64,000 nucleotides of DNA from Roseomonas marmotae (GTDB taxonomy: Bacteria; Pseudomonadota; Alphaproteobacteria; Acetobacterales; Acetobacteraceae), in contig NZ_CP061091.1 in the NCBI RefSeq assembly GCF_017654485.1, forward strand, positions 2,734,501 to 2,798,500, in the 5' to 3' direction. This document shows positions 19,257 to 28,149 of the stretch, one piece after another; within the stretch, counting starts at the first letter, position 1, and every line of letters begins with the position of its first letter. The position numbers and the translations under genes are program-made. The notes beneath the pieces are model-generated. The model worked only from the letters and a program-made list of their open reading frames with translations, did no database searches and had not been told where the DNA came from.

Positions 19257-20602
19257 CACGCATCCTGCACCGCAGCTCGCGCAGCGCGCCGCCCGTCGCG
19301 GCCTCGGCCCAGGGCTCCTGGATCACCGAGGCCGGGGGCCGCCGACTACTGGATGCCTGCGGCGGAGCGGCGGTTTCCTGCCTCGGCCACGGGCATCCGC
19401 GCGTGGTGGAGGCCATCCGCCGCCAGGCCGGGCAGCTGGACTACGTGCATTCCGGCGCCTTCTCCAACGCCGCCGCCGAGGAACTGGCGGAGGTGCTGGT
19501 GGGGCATGAGCCCGGCGGGCTGGCCGGCGCCTATTTCGTCTCCAGCGGCTCGGAGGCCATGGAGGCGGCGCTGAAGCTGGCGCGGCAGTATTTCCTGGAG
19601 CGTGGGCAGGACCAGCGGCAGCACTTCATCGCGCGGCGGCAGAGCTATCACGGCAATACGCTGGGCGCGCTGGCGGTGGGCGGCAACGCGCAGCGCCGGG
19701 CACCCTATGCGCCGCTGCTGGCCGAGGCCTTCAGCCATGTCTCGCCCGCCTATGCCTATCGCGGCCAGCAGGCCGGAGAGAGCGAGGCGGCCTATGCCGC
19801 CCGCCTCGCCGCAGAACTGGAAGCCGAGTTCCAGCGTCTCGGCCCGGATACTGTCGCGGCCTTCATCGCCGAGCCGGTGGTGGGTGCCACGCTGGGCTGT
19901 GCCCCTGCCCCCGCCGGCTATTTCCGCGCGGTGCGGGACGTCTGCGACCGTCATGGCGCGCTGCTGATCCTGGACGAGGTGATGTGCGGCATGGGCCGTA
20001 CCGGCACGCTGCATGCCTGGGAGCAGGAAGGGATCGCCCCGGATATCCAGACCATCGCCAAGGGGCTGGGCGGCGGCTTCCAGCCCATCGGCGGACTGTT
20101 GATCGCCAGCCCGATCCTGGATGCCATCCGCGACGGTTCCGGCAGTTTCAAGCACGGCCATACCTATGTCGCGCATCCCATCGCCTGCGCCGCCGCGCTG
20201 GAAGTACAGCATGTGATCCGGGAGGAAGGGCTGCTGCCACGGGTGCAGGCACTGGGCGAGCGTCTGCGGCAGGGGCTGGAGGCACGGCTGGGCCAGCACC
20301 CGCATGTCGGCGACATCCGCGGGCGCGGGCTGTTCCAGGCCATCGAGCTGGTGGCCAACCGCGACGGCAAGACCTGCTTCGACCCGGGTTTGCAGGTGAA
20401 CCTGCTGATCCGTGACGCGGCGCTGGCCGCCGGCGTGCTCTGCTACCCCGGCGGCGGCACGGCCGATGGGCTGCATGGCGACCATGCCCTGCTGGCCCCG
20501 CCCTATACCGCCACCGAGGAGGAGATCGACATCATCGTCGATGCCATGGGCCAGGCGGTCGACCGCGTCACCTCCACCCTGCGGCGGGAGGCGCGGGCAT
20601 GA
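19253..20602 (+). CDS. Class III pyridoxal-phosphate aminotransferase
   Basis: 449 residues. It has VSSGSEAMEAALKLARQY (phosphate-binding block), QSYHGNTLGAL, LILDEVMCGMGRTG (Asp that contacts the pyridine nitrogen) and the Schiff-base Lys in IAKGLGGGF. The group includes omega-amino acid:pyruvate and aspartate-type aminotransferases; the substrate is not readable. It overlaps the regulator by 4 bp and the M81 gene by 4 bp, so the three form one operon. It likely transfers the amino group of a compound released by the downstream amidohydrolase. Confidence 0.93.
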   Translation: MTRILHRSSRSAPPVAASAQGSWITEAGGRRLLDACGGAAVSCLGHGHPRVVEAIRRQAGQLDYVHSGAFSNAAAEELAEVLVGHEPGGLAGAYFVSSGSEAMEAALKLARQYFLERGQDQRQHFIARRQSYHGNTLGALAVGGNAQRRAPYAPLLAEAFSHVSPAYAYRGQQAGESEAAYAARLAAELEAEFQRLGPDTVAAFIAEPVVGATLGCAPAPAGYFRAVRDVCDRHGALLILDEVMCGMGRTGTLHAWEQEGIAPDIQTIAKGLGGGFQPIGGLLIASPILDAIRDGSGSFKHGHTYVAHPIACAAALEVQHVIREEGLLPRVQALGERLRQGLEARLGQHPHVGDIRGRGLFQAIELVANRDGKTCFDPGLQVNLLIRDAALAAGVLCYPGGGTADGLHGDHALLAPPYTATEEEIDIIVDAMGQAVDRVTSTLRREARA

Positions 20603-22074
20603 CCCGGCTGGCCATCGCCCGCCTCTGGCACGAGGGCAATTCCTTCAGCCCGGTGCCGACGGAGATGGAGGATTTCCTCGCCTCCGAATGGGTGGCCGGC
20701 AAGGCCGCGCGGGAAGTCTACGGCGATACCGAGACCGAGATCGGCGGCGCGCTGGATTTCCTCAGCGCGCATCCGGGCTGGGAGGCGGTCTTCCTGCGCC
20801 AGGCCGCGGCGATGCCCAGCGGCCTGATGCGGCGCGAGGTCTTCGAGCAGGTCTGCGCGGAAATCACCGGCGGACTGAAGGATGGCGGCTTCGATGCCGT
20901 CTACCTCTCGCTGCACGGCGCACTTGTGGTGGAGGAACTGCCGCTGGCCGATCTGGAACTGATCCGGCGCGTGCGCCAGGCCATCGGGCCGGAGGCGAAG
21001 CTGGCGGCCAGCTTCGACCTGCATGCCAATATGCACCCGGAGATCGCCTCGCTGATCGATATCGGCACGGCCTACCGGACGCATCCCCATGTGGATATGC
21101 GCTCCACCGGCCGCCGCGCGGTGGACCTGCTGCGGGAGGCGGTGGAGGGCCGCATCCGCCCGGTGGGCCGCATCGCCAAGCTCAACGCCATCCTGCCCAG
21201 CATCAACATGCGGACCGCCACCGGCCCGATGGCGGAGATGGAGGCCGCCGCCCGCGCGGCAGAGGCCCTGCCGGGCGTGCTGGATTGCAGCATCTTCGGT
21301 GGTTTCAGCTATGGCGACACGCCATCGGCCGGGGGCAGCGTCATGGTCTTCGCGGATGCCGATGCGGCGCTGGCGGAAAGCACGGCGGCCTCGCTGCTGC
21401 GGGAATACGAAGCGCGGCGCGATGCCTTCTTCATCAGCCTGCCCAGCGCGGCGGAAGGGTTGCGGCAGGCTCTCTCCGGCGGCCCCCTGCCCACCGCCAT
21501 CGTCGATGCGGGGGACAACCCCTATTCCGGCGGCATCGGCGACACGCCGGAGCTGATCCGTGCCGTGCTGGACTGCCAGCCGCAGTTGCCCACCGTGGTC
21601 GCCTTCTATTGTGACCCCGGGCTGGTGCAGCGGGCTCAAACGGCGGGTTCCGGGGCTCCGCTCTCCGGCCATTTCGGTGCGCGGCTGACGCGCGACTATG
21701 GGGCGCCCGTGCCTTTCTCCGGCACCGTGGACCTGCTGACCAACGGCCGCTTCCGCAACCGTGGCCCGGTGCTCGGCGGCATGATGGTGGAACTGGGCCC
21801 GACGGCCGTGATCCGCATCGGCCAGGTGCGGGTGATCGTCACCTCGCGCTGCGTCTCGCCCAGCGACCCCGGCTTCTTCGACCTGCACCGGGTGGATGTG
21901 ACGCAGCCGGGCCTGCTCTGCGTGAAGGCGAAGAACCACTTCCGCGCGGCCTTCTCCTCCCTCCTGCCACGCATGATCGACGTGGACGCGCCCGGCCCCG
22001 CGGCGCTGGAGATCCGCTCCTTCCGCTTCCGCCACGCGCCGGCCGGGATCTACCCGCTGTCGGACGCGGCCTGA
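20599..22074 (+). CDS. M81 family metallopeptidase (microcystinase C/MlrC-like)
   Basis: 491 residues. The N-terminal catalytic domain starts with ARLWHEGNSFSP (metal-ligand His) and has SLHGALVVEE and SFDLHANMHPE (Asp and His ligands), all hallmarks of MlrC/DUF1485 enzymes. The C-terminal MlrC domain follows with DAGDNPYSGGIGDTPEL. The founding member opens linearised microcystin fragments; most relatives sit in amino-acid or peptide-like catabolic operons and probably hydrolyse amide bonds of small N-substituted compounds. It is coupled by 4-bp overlap to the aminotransferase. The reaction here is inferred from context. Confidence 0.9.
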   Translation: MTRLAIARLWHEGNSFSPVPTEMEDFLASEWVAGKAAREVYGDTETEIGGALDFLSAHPGWEAVFLRQAAAMPSGLMRREVFEQVCAEITGGLKDGGFDAVYLSLHGALVVEELPLADLELIRRVRQAIGPEAKLAASFDLHANMHPEIASLIDIGTAYRTHPHVDMRSTGRRAVDLLREAVEGRIRPVGRIAKLNAILPSINMRTATGPMAEMEAAARAAEALPGVLDCSIFGGFSYGDTPSAGGSVMVFADADAALAESTAASLLREYEARRDAFFISLPSAAEGLRQALSGGPLPTAIVDAGDNPYSGGIGDTPELIRAVLDCQPQLPTVVAFYCDPGLVQRAQTAGSGAPLSGHFGARLTRDYGAPVPFSGTVDLLTNGRFRNRGPVLGGMMVELGPTAVIRIGQVRVIVTSRCVSPSDPGFFDLHRVDVTQPGLLCVKAKNHFRAAFSSLLPRMIDVDAPGPAALEIRSFRFRHAPAGIYPLSDAA

Positions 22075-22185
22075 GGCTGGAGATATCCCCAGATCTCGGG
22101 GACAGGCCTGTGGATCACCGCGTGGATGGCATGTTGATGGATGGACTTAACGGCGGTTTTCCGCCGGTTCGCGGCCCCTTCCCGC

Positions 22186-22464
22186 TCAGCTCCGCGCTGC
22201 TGCCTGGCCGGGCTCGCGGCCCTCGCGTGCCTGGCTGGCGTAGATGAGGTCGATCAGGTCGGTCGCCGCCGCGTCCACATTCGCGGTGGCGCTGGCCAGC
22301 ATGGTGGCGGTGATGACGAGATCGCCGCCTTCCCGCCGCCGCTTGCGCGTCACCACGGAGAAGCGGGCGCCCAGGCGCTGCTTCAGCTCATCGGCGGCGG
22401 CTTCCACCGCCACGTCATCCGCCCCCTGAAGCATCACGCGAATGCCGGTCTGCCGCTGATCCAT
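22186..22464 (-). CDS. Hypothetical protein (92 aa)
   Basis: No family recognised. It starts MDQRQTGIRVMLQGADDVAVEAAADELKQRLG and continues with GGDLVITATMLASATANVDAA, a pattern that could make an alternating alpha/beta fold of the ferredoxin-like kind. It has no signal peptide or membrane helix. GGAGG sits seven bases before ATG 22464, a strong ribosome site. It stands alone on the minus strand, convergent with the M81 gene. Fold suggestion is weak inference. Confidence 0.65.
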   Translation of the reverse strand: MDQRQTGIRVMLQGADDVAVEAAADELKQRLGARFSVVTRKRRREGGDLVITATMLASATANVDAAATDLIDLIYASQAREGREPGQAAARS

Positions 22465-22645
22465 CGCAAGCCCTCCGAAACACTGTTGCCCGAAGTCTGG
22501 CGGCGGGCGCCCCGGCCCGCCAGGGCGGAAAAGCGGGGATTACGGGGGAACATGGGGATGACATGCCGTCACGCCGCCCGGCATCGGCCGCGCCGCCCCC
22601 TTGCCCTCCACCGACGCGCCGGCATCCGGTGGAGCCGGGCGGGGC

Positions 22646-22813
22646 TCAGTCCGCGGCGCCGAATTCCAGCAAGCTGATCAGCGCACGGGCCTGTCTGATC
22701 AGCGCCGTCACGGAACAGGATGGTCCACCCTCCGGCAAGGCCGCGATGAGCCTCTCCAGATACTCCATGTCGTTCCGCGCGGCCTGCAGCAGCTTCTCAG
22801 CAACCTTGTCCAT
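22646..22813 (-). CDS. Small hypothetical protein (55 aa)
   Basis: The start MDKVAEKLLQAARNDMEYLERLIAAL at 22813 gives a compact, fully helical-looking protein ending in LLEFGAAD; a longer in-frame reading to 22876 adds a basic, unlikely lead. No family recognised. The amphipathic pattern suggests a two-helix bundle or coiled coil. The ribosome site is weak (GGGGTGGG). The gene lies alone with about 180 bp free on its left. Confidence 0.5.
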   Translation of the reverse strand: MDKVAEKLLQAARNDMEYLERLIAALPEGGPSCSVTALIRQARALISLLEFGAAD

Positions 22814-23131
22814 GCCCACCCCGATCTTCCGAACCGGTGAATGCGCCACCGACCAGCGCAACACGGCGGCCCGCACGCATTAGAAACGAATCATCTATAA
22901 CTTGTCATTTTGTCTCATTAATAGCTAAATCTTTGCCGTTAGACGAAGTTTTCGTCGGAAAACTTGCGCCTCGCAGAAGTTCGGGAAAAGACCGGCGCGC
23001 AAGATGCCGCCCGCAGGTCGCGGGACGGAGATTCCGGCACGGCTGAGTTTCGACGGGGTGGCGGCGGGGCGTTGCCGAACTCCTCCTGCCCAGCCACATG
23101 GAAGCAGGGAAATGGCCCCTTGGAGGAAGAG

Positions 23132-23371
23132 ATGTCCGACGAACTGCCCGCCGAACTGCAGCAAGGTCATACTTTCACGGCCGTGCTGGGCGCGCTGATG
23201 GGGACGCTCGCGATGAAGGGCGTGCTTTCGAGAACAGAGCTGCTGGCGATCTTCGAGACCGCCGACCAGATGCTGCCGGACAGCGCCCGCGACCTGGGGG
23301 CGGAGACGATGACAGCGATCCGCGACCTGGTGATGTCGGCCGTGCCGGACGAGCCGCGGGACAGGATATGA
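23132..23371 (+). CDS. Small hypothetical protein (79 aa)
   Basis: Starts MSDELPAELQQGHTFTAVLGALMGTLAMKGVLSRTELLAIFETADQMLP with GGAGGAAGAG directly before the ATG, a strong ribosome site. It is acidic and helical, with no signal and only a moderately hydrophobic central segment. The upstream 250 bases (22877-23131) are AT-rich near 22900 and probably hold promoter elements. No family recognised; possibly a regulatory or adaptor protein conserved in the group. Confidence 0.65.
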   Translation: MSDELPAELQQGHTFTAVLGALMGTLAMKGVLSRTELLAIFETADQMLPDSARDLGAETMTAIRDLVMSAVPDEPRDRI

Positions 23372-23527
23372 CATGAAGAAGGCCGGACGACGTTGAAACG
23401 CCCTTGGCGGTGGGCGGCCGATCCAGGCCAGTTTGCATGCCGATGCCGGAAAGGGACTCGTGTCGCCGCATGAATCGGCTAGAAGGGCGCCTGTATTGAA
23501 CAAAGCTTAGGCTCGGCAGGACAGGCG

Positions 23528-24229
23528 ATGACACCAGAAGTTAGAGTGGTGCGGGAAATCCCGCGTGTCCTGTCCGTTGCCTTGGCGATCTGCGGCTTTT
23601 CCTGGCAGGCCCTGGCGCAGGAAGTTCCGGCTGAAGCCGCCGAAGGGGAACATTTCTTCCTGCGGCTGGGCTATGGCCTGCTGCAGTATGAAACCAGCGG
23701 CCGCGCATCGGTGCACGGCGCCCGCATCGATGACGCGAAGATCGCGTTCGGCGGACAGTCCGCCGTCCTGCTGGAAGCCGGGTGGCGGTTCGCGCCGTCC
23801 TGGAGCGTATCCGTCCTGAGCGGCCTGCCGCCAACGGTGGCGCTGGAGGGGCGCAACGCCTTCGAGAGCTTCGGCACGGTAAGCAAGGTCACCTACGGCT
23901 CTGTCATGCTGGGCATGCAATACCACCCGCTGCAGTTCAGCCGCTTCGATCCCTATGTGGGGGCCGGCATCGACTATACCGCCATCTTCAACACCAGCGG
24001 CGGTTCCCTGCCGGGCCTGCATGTCCGGAACGCCTACGGGCCCGTCCTGCAGGCCGGCTTCGAATACGGGCTGACACGCAACCTCGCGCTGTACGCGGAT
24101 GCGCGGAAGGTGTGGCTGAAATTCCGCGCCAAGGGCATGGTGCCGCATCCGGTGGCGCCTTACCCCGTGCAGGTCTCCGTCACGCCAAACCCGGTCGTCC
24201 TGAGCGTCGGGCTGACCTACCGGTTCTGA
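23528..24229 (+). CDS. OmpW family outer membrane protein
   Basis: 233 residues with a signal peptide (VLSVALAICGFSWQALAQ) and alternating amphipathic strands of an eight-stranded barrel. Segments such as FFLRLGYGLLQYE, AVLLEAGWRFAPSWSV, VMLGMQYHPLQFSRFDPYVGAGIDYT and NLALYADARKVWLKF fit OmpW/AlkL. The final residues LSVGLTYRF end in Phe, as expected for recognition by the BAM complex. OmpW proteins pass small hydrophobic molecules across the outer membrane. Convergent with the GGDEF-EAL gene 22 bp away. Family call is confident; ligand unknown. Confidence 0.82.
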   Translation: MTPEVRVVREIPRVLSVALAICGFSWQALAQEVPAEAAEGEHFFLRLGYGLLQYETSGRASVHGARIDDAKIAFGGQSAVLLEAGWRFAPSWSVSVLSGLPPTVALEGRNAFESFGTVSKVTYGSVMLGMQYHPLQFSRFDPYVGAGIDYTAIFNTSGGSLPGLHVRNAYGPVLQAGFEYGLTRNLALYADARKVWLKFRAKGMVPHPVAPYPVQVSVTPNPVVLSVGLTYRF

Positions 24230-24250
24230 GTCTGGCCGGAGGCCGGCGGG

Positions 24251-26569
24251 TCAGGTGAGATACGCCGCGCGCCGGACCGGCATGGATTCCTGCGGGCGGC
24301 CCAGCAGGTATCCCTGCCCGAAATGGATACCATTCCGCCGGAGCCATTCGAGCTGCTCCGGCTCCTCGATACCTTCGGCGACGACATAGGCGTTCAGGTC
24401 CGCCGCCAGCCGCGTGATCGTGCGGTAGATGGCGGCGACCTTCGGGTCCGGCAGCCGCTTCGTGAAGCTGCGGTCGATCTTGATTCCATCCACCTCGATG
24501 CTGAGAAGATAGCTCAGGGATGAATAGCCGGTGCCGAAATCATCGAGCACCAGCTTGATCCCGTTGGCGCGTAGCGTCTGGAGCTGCTGCAGGGAGGATG
24601 GTGAAAAGTTCAGCAGCAGCGTCTCCGTAATCTCGAGCGCCAGCCGCCCGGGTTCCAGCCCGGTCTCGCCGAGGATGCGGGAGACGATGGCCGGCAGCTG
24701 GCCGCTGTCGAGCTGGCCGGGAGACAGGTTGACGTTGACCTGGATCGGCGCCTCCCATTCCACCGCGTCCTGGCAGGCCGCCCGCAGGATCAACTCGCCA
24801 AGCTGGTCGATCAGGCCGCATCTCTCCGCCGTCTCGACGAAGATGTTGGGCGGGATGGTCCCGCGAATCGGGTGCCGCCAGCGGGCGAGCGCCTCGGCGC
24901 AGATGACCTGGCCGGTCATGATGTCGACGATCGGCTGGTAGGCCACCGTGATCTGGCCCTGCTTGATAGCCTGGCTGAGCTCGACCTCCTGAAGCAGTCT
25001 CTTGCGGTACTCCTGCTCCATCCATGGCTCGAACAGGCAGGCAGTCCCCTTGCCCTGCTCCTTGGCCTTGTAGAGGGCCAGGTCGGTGAGCATCAGCATA
25101 CGCGGCGCATCGTCACCGACGCCCTCGGAGGCGCTGACGCCGAGGCTCGCCCCCGGCACGATCGTCAGGTCATTGATCCTGGTGGGCTGGGAGATGGCCT
25201 TGGCCAGCCGCGTCGCCACATCATGCCCCTGCTCCGCGTCCAGGTCATAAAGCAGCACAGCGAACTCATCGCCACCAAGCCGCCCAGCCGCGTCGCCAGA
25301 ACGGATCACAGCCTGGATGCGCTCCGCGACCGAGATCAGCAGGGCGTCGCCGATATGGTGGCCATAGCTGTCGTTCTTGCCCTTGAAGTCATCGAGGTCG
25401 ATGCTGGCGAGGGCGAAGGGACGCCCCTCCAGGCAGGCCTGCTCCACGAGGCTGACAAAGGCCTTGCGGTTCAGCAGGCCCGTCAGCCCGTCATGGTTCG
25501 CCATGAAGGCCAGCTTCCTGTCCGCCTCATAGCGCTCCGTGATGTCGCGGCCGATGCCGCGGAAGCCTGTCAGCCTGCCCTTGGTGTCGAAGACAGGATG
25601 GCCCGTGAGCGCGAACCAGCGCGTCTGCCCGCCCCCGGCCAGCGTCGTGACCATGTCCCGGAAGGCGAGTTGCCGGCGGAAGCAGTCTGCCAGGTCGGGC
25701 AGGCGGTGCTCCTCCGCTCTCCCGCCACCGGACTCAGGCCGCAGCAGGTCCGGCAGCCGCTTGCCGAGGAGGCTCCGTTCCTCCAGGCCGGTGGAACTCG
25801 CCAGATTGGCGGGAACGAAGCGGAGGTAGCCCTTCGCGTCGGTTTCCCACAGCCAGTCGGGCGAGCCTTCCCGGTATTCGCGCAGGAAGACCTTCACCGT
25901 CGTGATCTCCCGCTGCAACGCCGCCCGCGCCTCTGCTCGCCCGTTGAAAGTCCAGTTCGTGCAGAGGATGCCGCCCGCGGCGTAGAGCGTGAAGGACATG
26001 AAGGCGATGGTCGCCACCGGGTCGGGCTGCGTCATCGTGAAGGTCACGGCGATCACCGAGAGGATGGCATCCGGTATGAAGAAGCCGAATGCCACCGACA
26101 GCGGAACGCTGATGATGGGCGTGGAGACGACGCCGCAGGCCAGGGCCAGGATCAGCGCCATCTGGTTCGGCTCGCCGTAGAAGGCGAGGAGGTTGATGAC
26201 GCTGCCCCAGCTGAAGCCCAGGCCGATAAAAAGTCCCCTCGCCCGCCGCAGGAAGCCGAAGTCATCGGCGTCCTTCTTCCAACGCAGCGCGGAGCGGAAG
26301 ATCGCGCCGTAGAACAGGACGACCAGCGCGGCGCTGATGAGTATCAGCGGGCGTTCCAGCGGCCGGAAATGCGCAGAGATGAAGACGCAGTTGATGATGC
26401 CGGCGACGGGAAAGAGCAGCGACAGGAAGAACAACAGGCCCGCCTGCTCGCGCCGCAGCGCCACCCCCTGCTCCGGGGACAGCCGCCCGGGTTGGGAGAG
26501 CGTACGCAGGGCCGCCCTGGCCCGGTTGGCCAGGGTGGAGAAGGAGGGCCGGTTTTTCAACGCCGCCAT
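24251..26569 (-). CDS. Membrane PAS-GGDEF-EAL cyclic di-GMP protein
   Basis: 772 residues. About five to six membrane helices occupy residues 44-205, with no known sensory family recognised. A PAS domain (about 225-345) follows, then GGDEF (about 352-510) with intact GGDEF at 432-436 and the inhibitory RSGD I-site five residues upstream. The EAL domain (about 525-765) has AEALARWRHP, DDFGTGYSSL and EGIE. Both c-di-GMP synthesis and breakdown are therefore possible. ATG 26569 overlaps the end of the methyltransferase gene by 13 bp, so it is the last gene of the acyl-amino-acid operon. The membrane part may sense a lipid or membrane state (inference). Confidence 0.92.
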   Translation of the reverse strand: MAALKNRPSFSTLANRARAALRTLSQPGRLSPEQGVALRREQAGLLFFLSLLFPVAGIINCVFISAHFRPLERPLILISAALVVLFYGAIFRSALRWKKDADDFGFLRRARGLFIGLGFSWGSVINLLAFYGEPNQMALILALACGVVSTPIISVPLSVAFGFFIPDAILSVIAVTFTMTQPDPVATIAFMSFTLYAAGGILCTNWTFNGRAEARAALQREITTVKVFLREYREGSPDWLWETDAKGYLRFVPANLASSTGLEERSLLGKRLPDLLRPESGGGRAEEHRLPDLADCFRRQLAFRDMVTTLAGGGQTRWFALTGHPVFDTKGRLTGFRGIGRDITERYEADRKLAFMANHDGLTGLLNRKAFVSLVEQACLEGRPFALASIDLDDFKGKNDSYGHHIGDALLISVAERIQAVIRSGDAAGRLGGDEFAVLLYDLDAEQGHDVATRLAKAISQPTRINDLTIVPGASLGVSASEGVGDDAPRMLMLTDLALYKAKEQGKGTACLFEPWMEQEYRKRLLQEVELSQAIKQGQITVAYQPIVDIMTGQVICAEALARWRHPIRGTIPPNIFVETAERCGLIDQLGELILRAACQDAVEWEAPIQVNVNLSPGQLDSGQLPAIVSRILGETGLEPGRLALEITETLLLNFSPSSLQQLQTLRANGIKLVLDDFGTGYSSLSYLLSIEVDGIKIDRSFTKRLPDPKVAAIYRTITRLAADLNAYVVAEGIEEPEQLEWLRRNGIHFGQGYLLGRPQESMPVRRAAYLT

Positions 26570-27132
26570 ACCTGCGCGATGCGTGGCAGGAGCATGCCGG
26601 TCCGGCGCTGATACCCGGCATAGGACGCGGCCATCGGAGATTGAGAGAAGCGTGCCTCCTCGGCGCGCGCCGTCGCATAGTACCAGCCGATGAGCCCGAC
26701 TGCGGCGATCCATTGAAGGCCGCCGGCGGCGACCGCCGCACCAAGCCAGAAGATGCAGTACGACAGGTAGAAAGGGTGCCGGACATAGGCAAAGGGCCCG
26801 GCTTCATGCAGCATCTGCGGCGTATCGCCGGTATGGGCGAGATGGGGCGGGCTATGCTTCGTGGCCTGGACGGCCCACCAGAAGAGCGCCGTCGCGCCGG
26901 CCGAGGCGGCGATGGACACCATTCCCCCGCGCATGCCGACGCCATGGCTGAGGACGAGGAACAGGAACAACAGGGTGGCGGCGCTGCTGGCGAGGGTCAG
27001 CGCGCGCATTCCTGGCGGCATCCCGCCTTCCGCGCGGAAATGGCGCCGCAGGCCCCAGGCGAAGGAGCCAAGCGCCGCCGCCGCGGCCGCGATGATAAGG
27101 ACGGGCAACATGGAATCCCCGATGTTGTTCAT
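26557..27132 (-). CDS. Isoprenylcysteine carboxyl methyltransferase-family membrane protein
   Basis: 191 residues with about five membrane helices. The C-terminal block GPFAYVRHPFYLSYCIFWLG is the RHPxYxx cofactor-binding signature of the ICMT/phospholipid methyltransferase superfamily, followed by EEARFSQSPMAASYAGY (the EE...Y element). These enzymes use S-adenosylmethionine at the membrane to methylate carboxyl or amino groups of lipid-linked substrates. It starts 2 bp after the stop of the FeeM-like synthase and overlaps the GGDEF-EAL gene, so the three are one operon. Its partner suggests an N-acyl amino acid carboxylate as substrate (inference). Confidence 0.85.
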   Translation of the reverse strand: MNNIGDSMLPVLIIAAAAAALGSFAWGLRRHFRAEGGMPPGMRALTLASSAATLLFLFLVLSHGVGMRGGMVSIAASAGATALFWWAVQATKHSPPHLAHTGDTPQMLHEAGPFAYVRHPFYLSYCIFWLGAAVAAGGLQWIAAVGLIGWYYATARAEEARFSQSPMAASYAGYQRRTGMLLPRIAQVWRR

Positions 27133-27134
27133 GG

Positions 27135-27902
27135 TCAGGCCAGAGAGAGCGCGACAGGCTCCCCCCCGAAAAAGCCATTCAGGTTGCCGGTCGTGCCGCC
27201 CAGCGGGTCCATCACGGGAACCTTCTGCCGCAGTTTGTCGTAGCGTTGCCGGTCGCTGGCCATGAGCTGCATCTTACACGTCAGTCCGGGATAGGCACGC
27301 GGCTCAGACACCGCTTGATAACCAAGCCGGCGATAGAATGGTGCGTGGTTGGTGCGGACGCAGGCCAGATGGATCTGGCTGTGCGCGCAGAGCGCGATAT
27401 AACCGGCCATACGGTAGAGGAGGAAAACGAGACCCTGGTTGTTCTCGGCCTCCGGGCTGCGGACCAACCGCGTGACCTCGATGCCACGCCCGGCGAAGGG
27501 GTTGGCAGGGTCCGCATTCAGCAGCGCCTCCACCTCCTCCGGGTAAGTGTCCAGTGCTGGCGAAATAAGGTCGGAGCCGCGGGCGAGGAGGCAGGTCCGG
27601 ACCGAAGCAAGCGGGGTTTCATGGTCATAGATGACAATGGTGCTAGCGTTCGGCAACTCGTCGTACTTGTCCTTGAACAGCCCCGAGCTATTCGGTTGTA
27701 TATGCCCCGCGTTTAGGTAGCAGAGGTATCGAAGCTTGTAAGCATCTCGCCTCACCTCATCCGCAAGGGCGAGTCGCGCGTAGTACTGTGTGGGCTTGCT
27801 GAGCGGCTGCCTGGCCAATGCGGGCCTGACGCCCAGATGGGCGTGTTGTGCTGCTGCGGTAGTGTGAACAAGCGGGGTCGTGGAAGAAGAAGACGGCACC
27901 AT
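27135..27902 (-). CDS. N-acyl amino acid synthase-like protein (FeeM/LuxI-type acyltransferase fold)
   Basis: 255 residues. Elements shared with FeeM and acyl-homoserine-lactone synthases are DAYKLRYLCYLNAGHI (53-68), FKDKYDELPNASTIVIYD (76-93), LASVRTCL (98-105), EVTRLVRSPE (142-151) and NHAPFYRRLGYQ (185-196), the last being the GNAT-like end strand. FeeM joins a fatty acyl chain from acyl-ACP to an amino acid. ATG 27902 is preferred because AGGAG is four bases upstream; 27926 lacks a site. It is the first gene of a three-gene operon with an ICMT-like methylase and a c-di-GMP protein. No LuxR-type regulator is adjacent. Confidence 0.75.
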   Translation of the reverse strand: MVPSSSSTTPLVHTTAAAQHAHLGVRPALARQPLSKPTQYYARLALADEVRRDAYKLRYLCYLNAGHIQPNSSGLFKDKYDELPNASTIVIYDHETPLASVRTCLLARGSDLISPALDTYPEEVEALLNADPANPFAGRGIEVTRLVRSPEAENNQGLVFLLYRMAGYIALCAHSQIHLACVRTNHAPFYRRLGYQAVSEPRAYPGLTCKMQLMASDRQRYDKLRQKVPVMDPLGGTTGNLNGFFGGEPVALSLA

Positions 27903-28149
27903 AGATCTCCTGCGAAATGGCTCCACGCCGCAGGACAGGCGAGTTCAACCCGACGCTCCGGGCGTGGTTCACAGTGTTTACTATGGCTGTGGCGAAGGAT
28001 GCTGACGGGAACCGCTCGCCTGATGGCGCGGCAGCGCGGATCTCTTCCGTCAGCGAAATGCCACGACATACCCTTGCCCGCAGCATCGGGCGCGCGCAGG
28101 CGCAGGTTGCTCCCCCAGGCCATGAACCCCATGAGAACAGAGTTCAGCC

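Noticed and set aside
27135..27902. Classical LuxI acyl-homoserine-lactone synthase
   Set aside because: The protein has the shared fold elements but no adjacent luxR gene, and its conserved blocks fit FeeM-type N-acyl amino acid synthases better.
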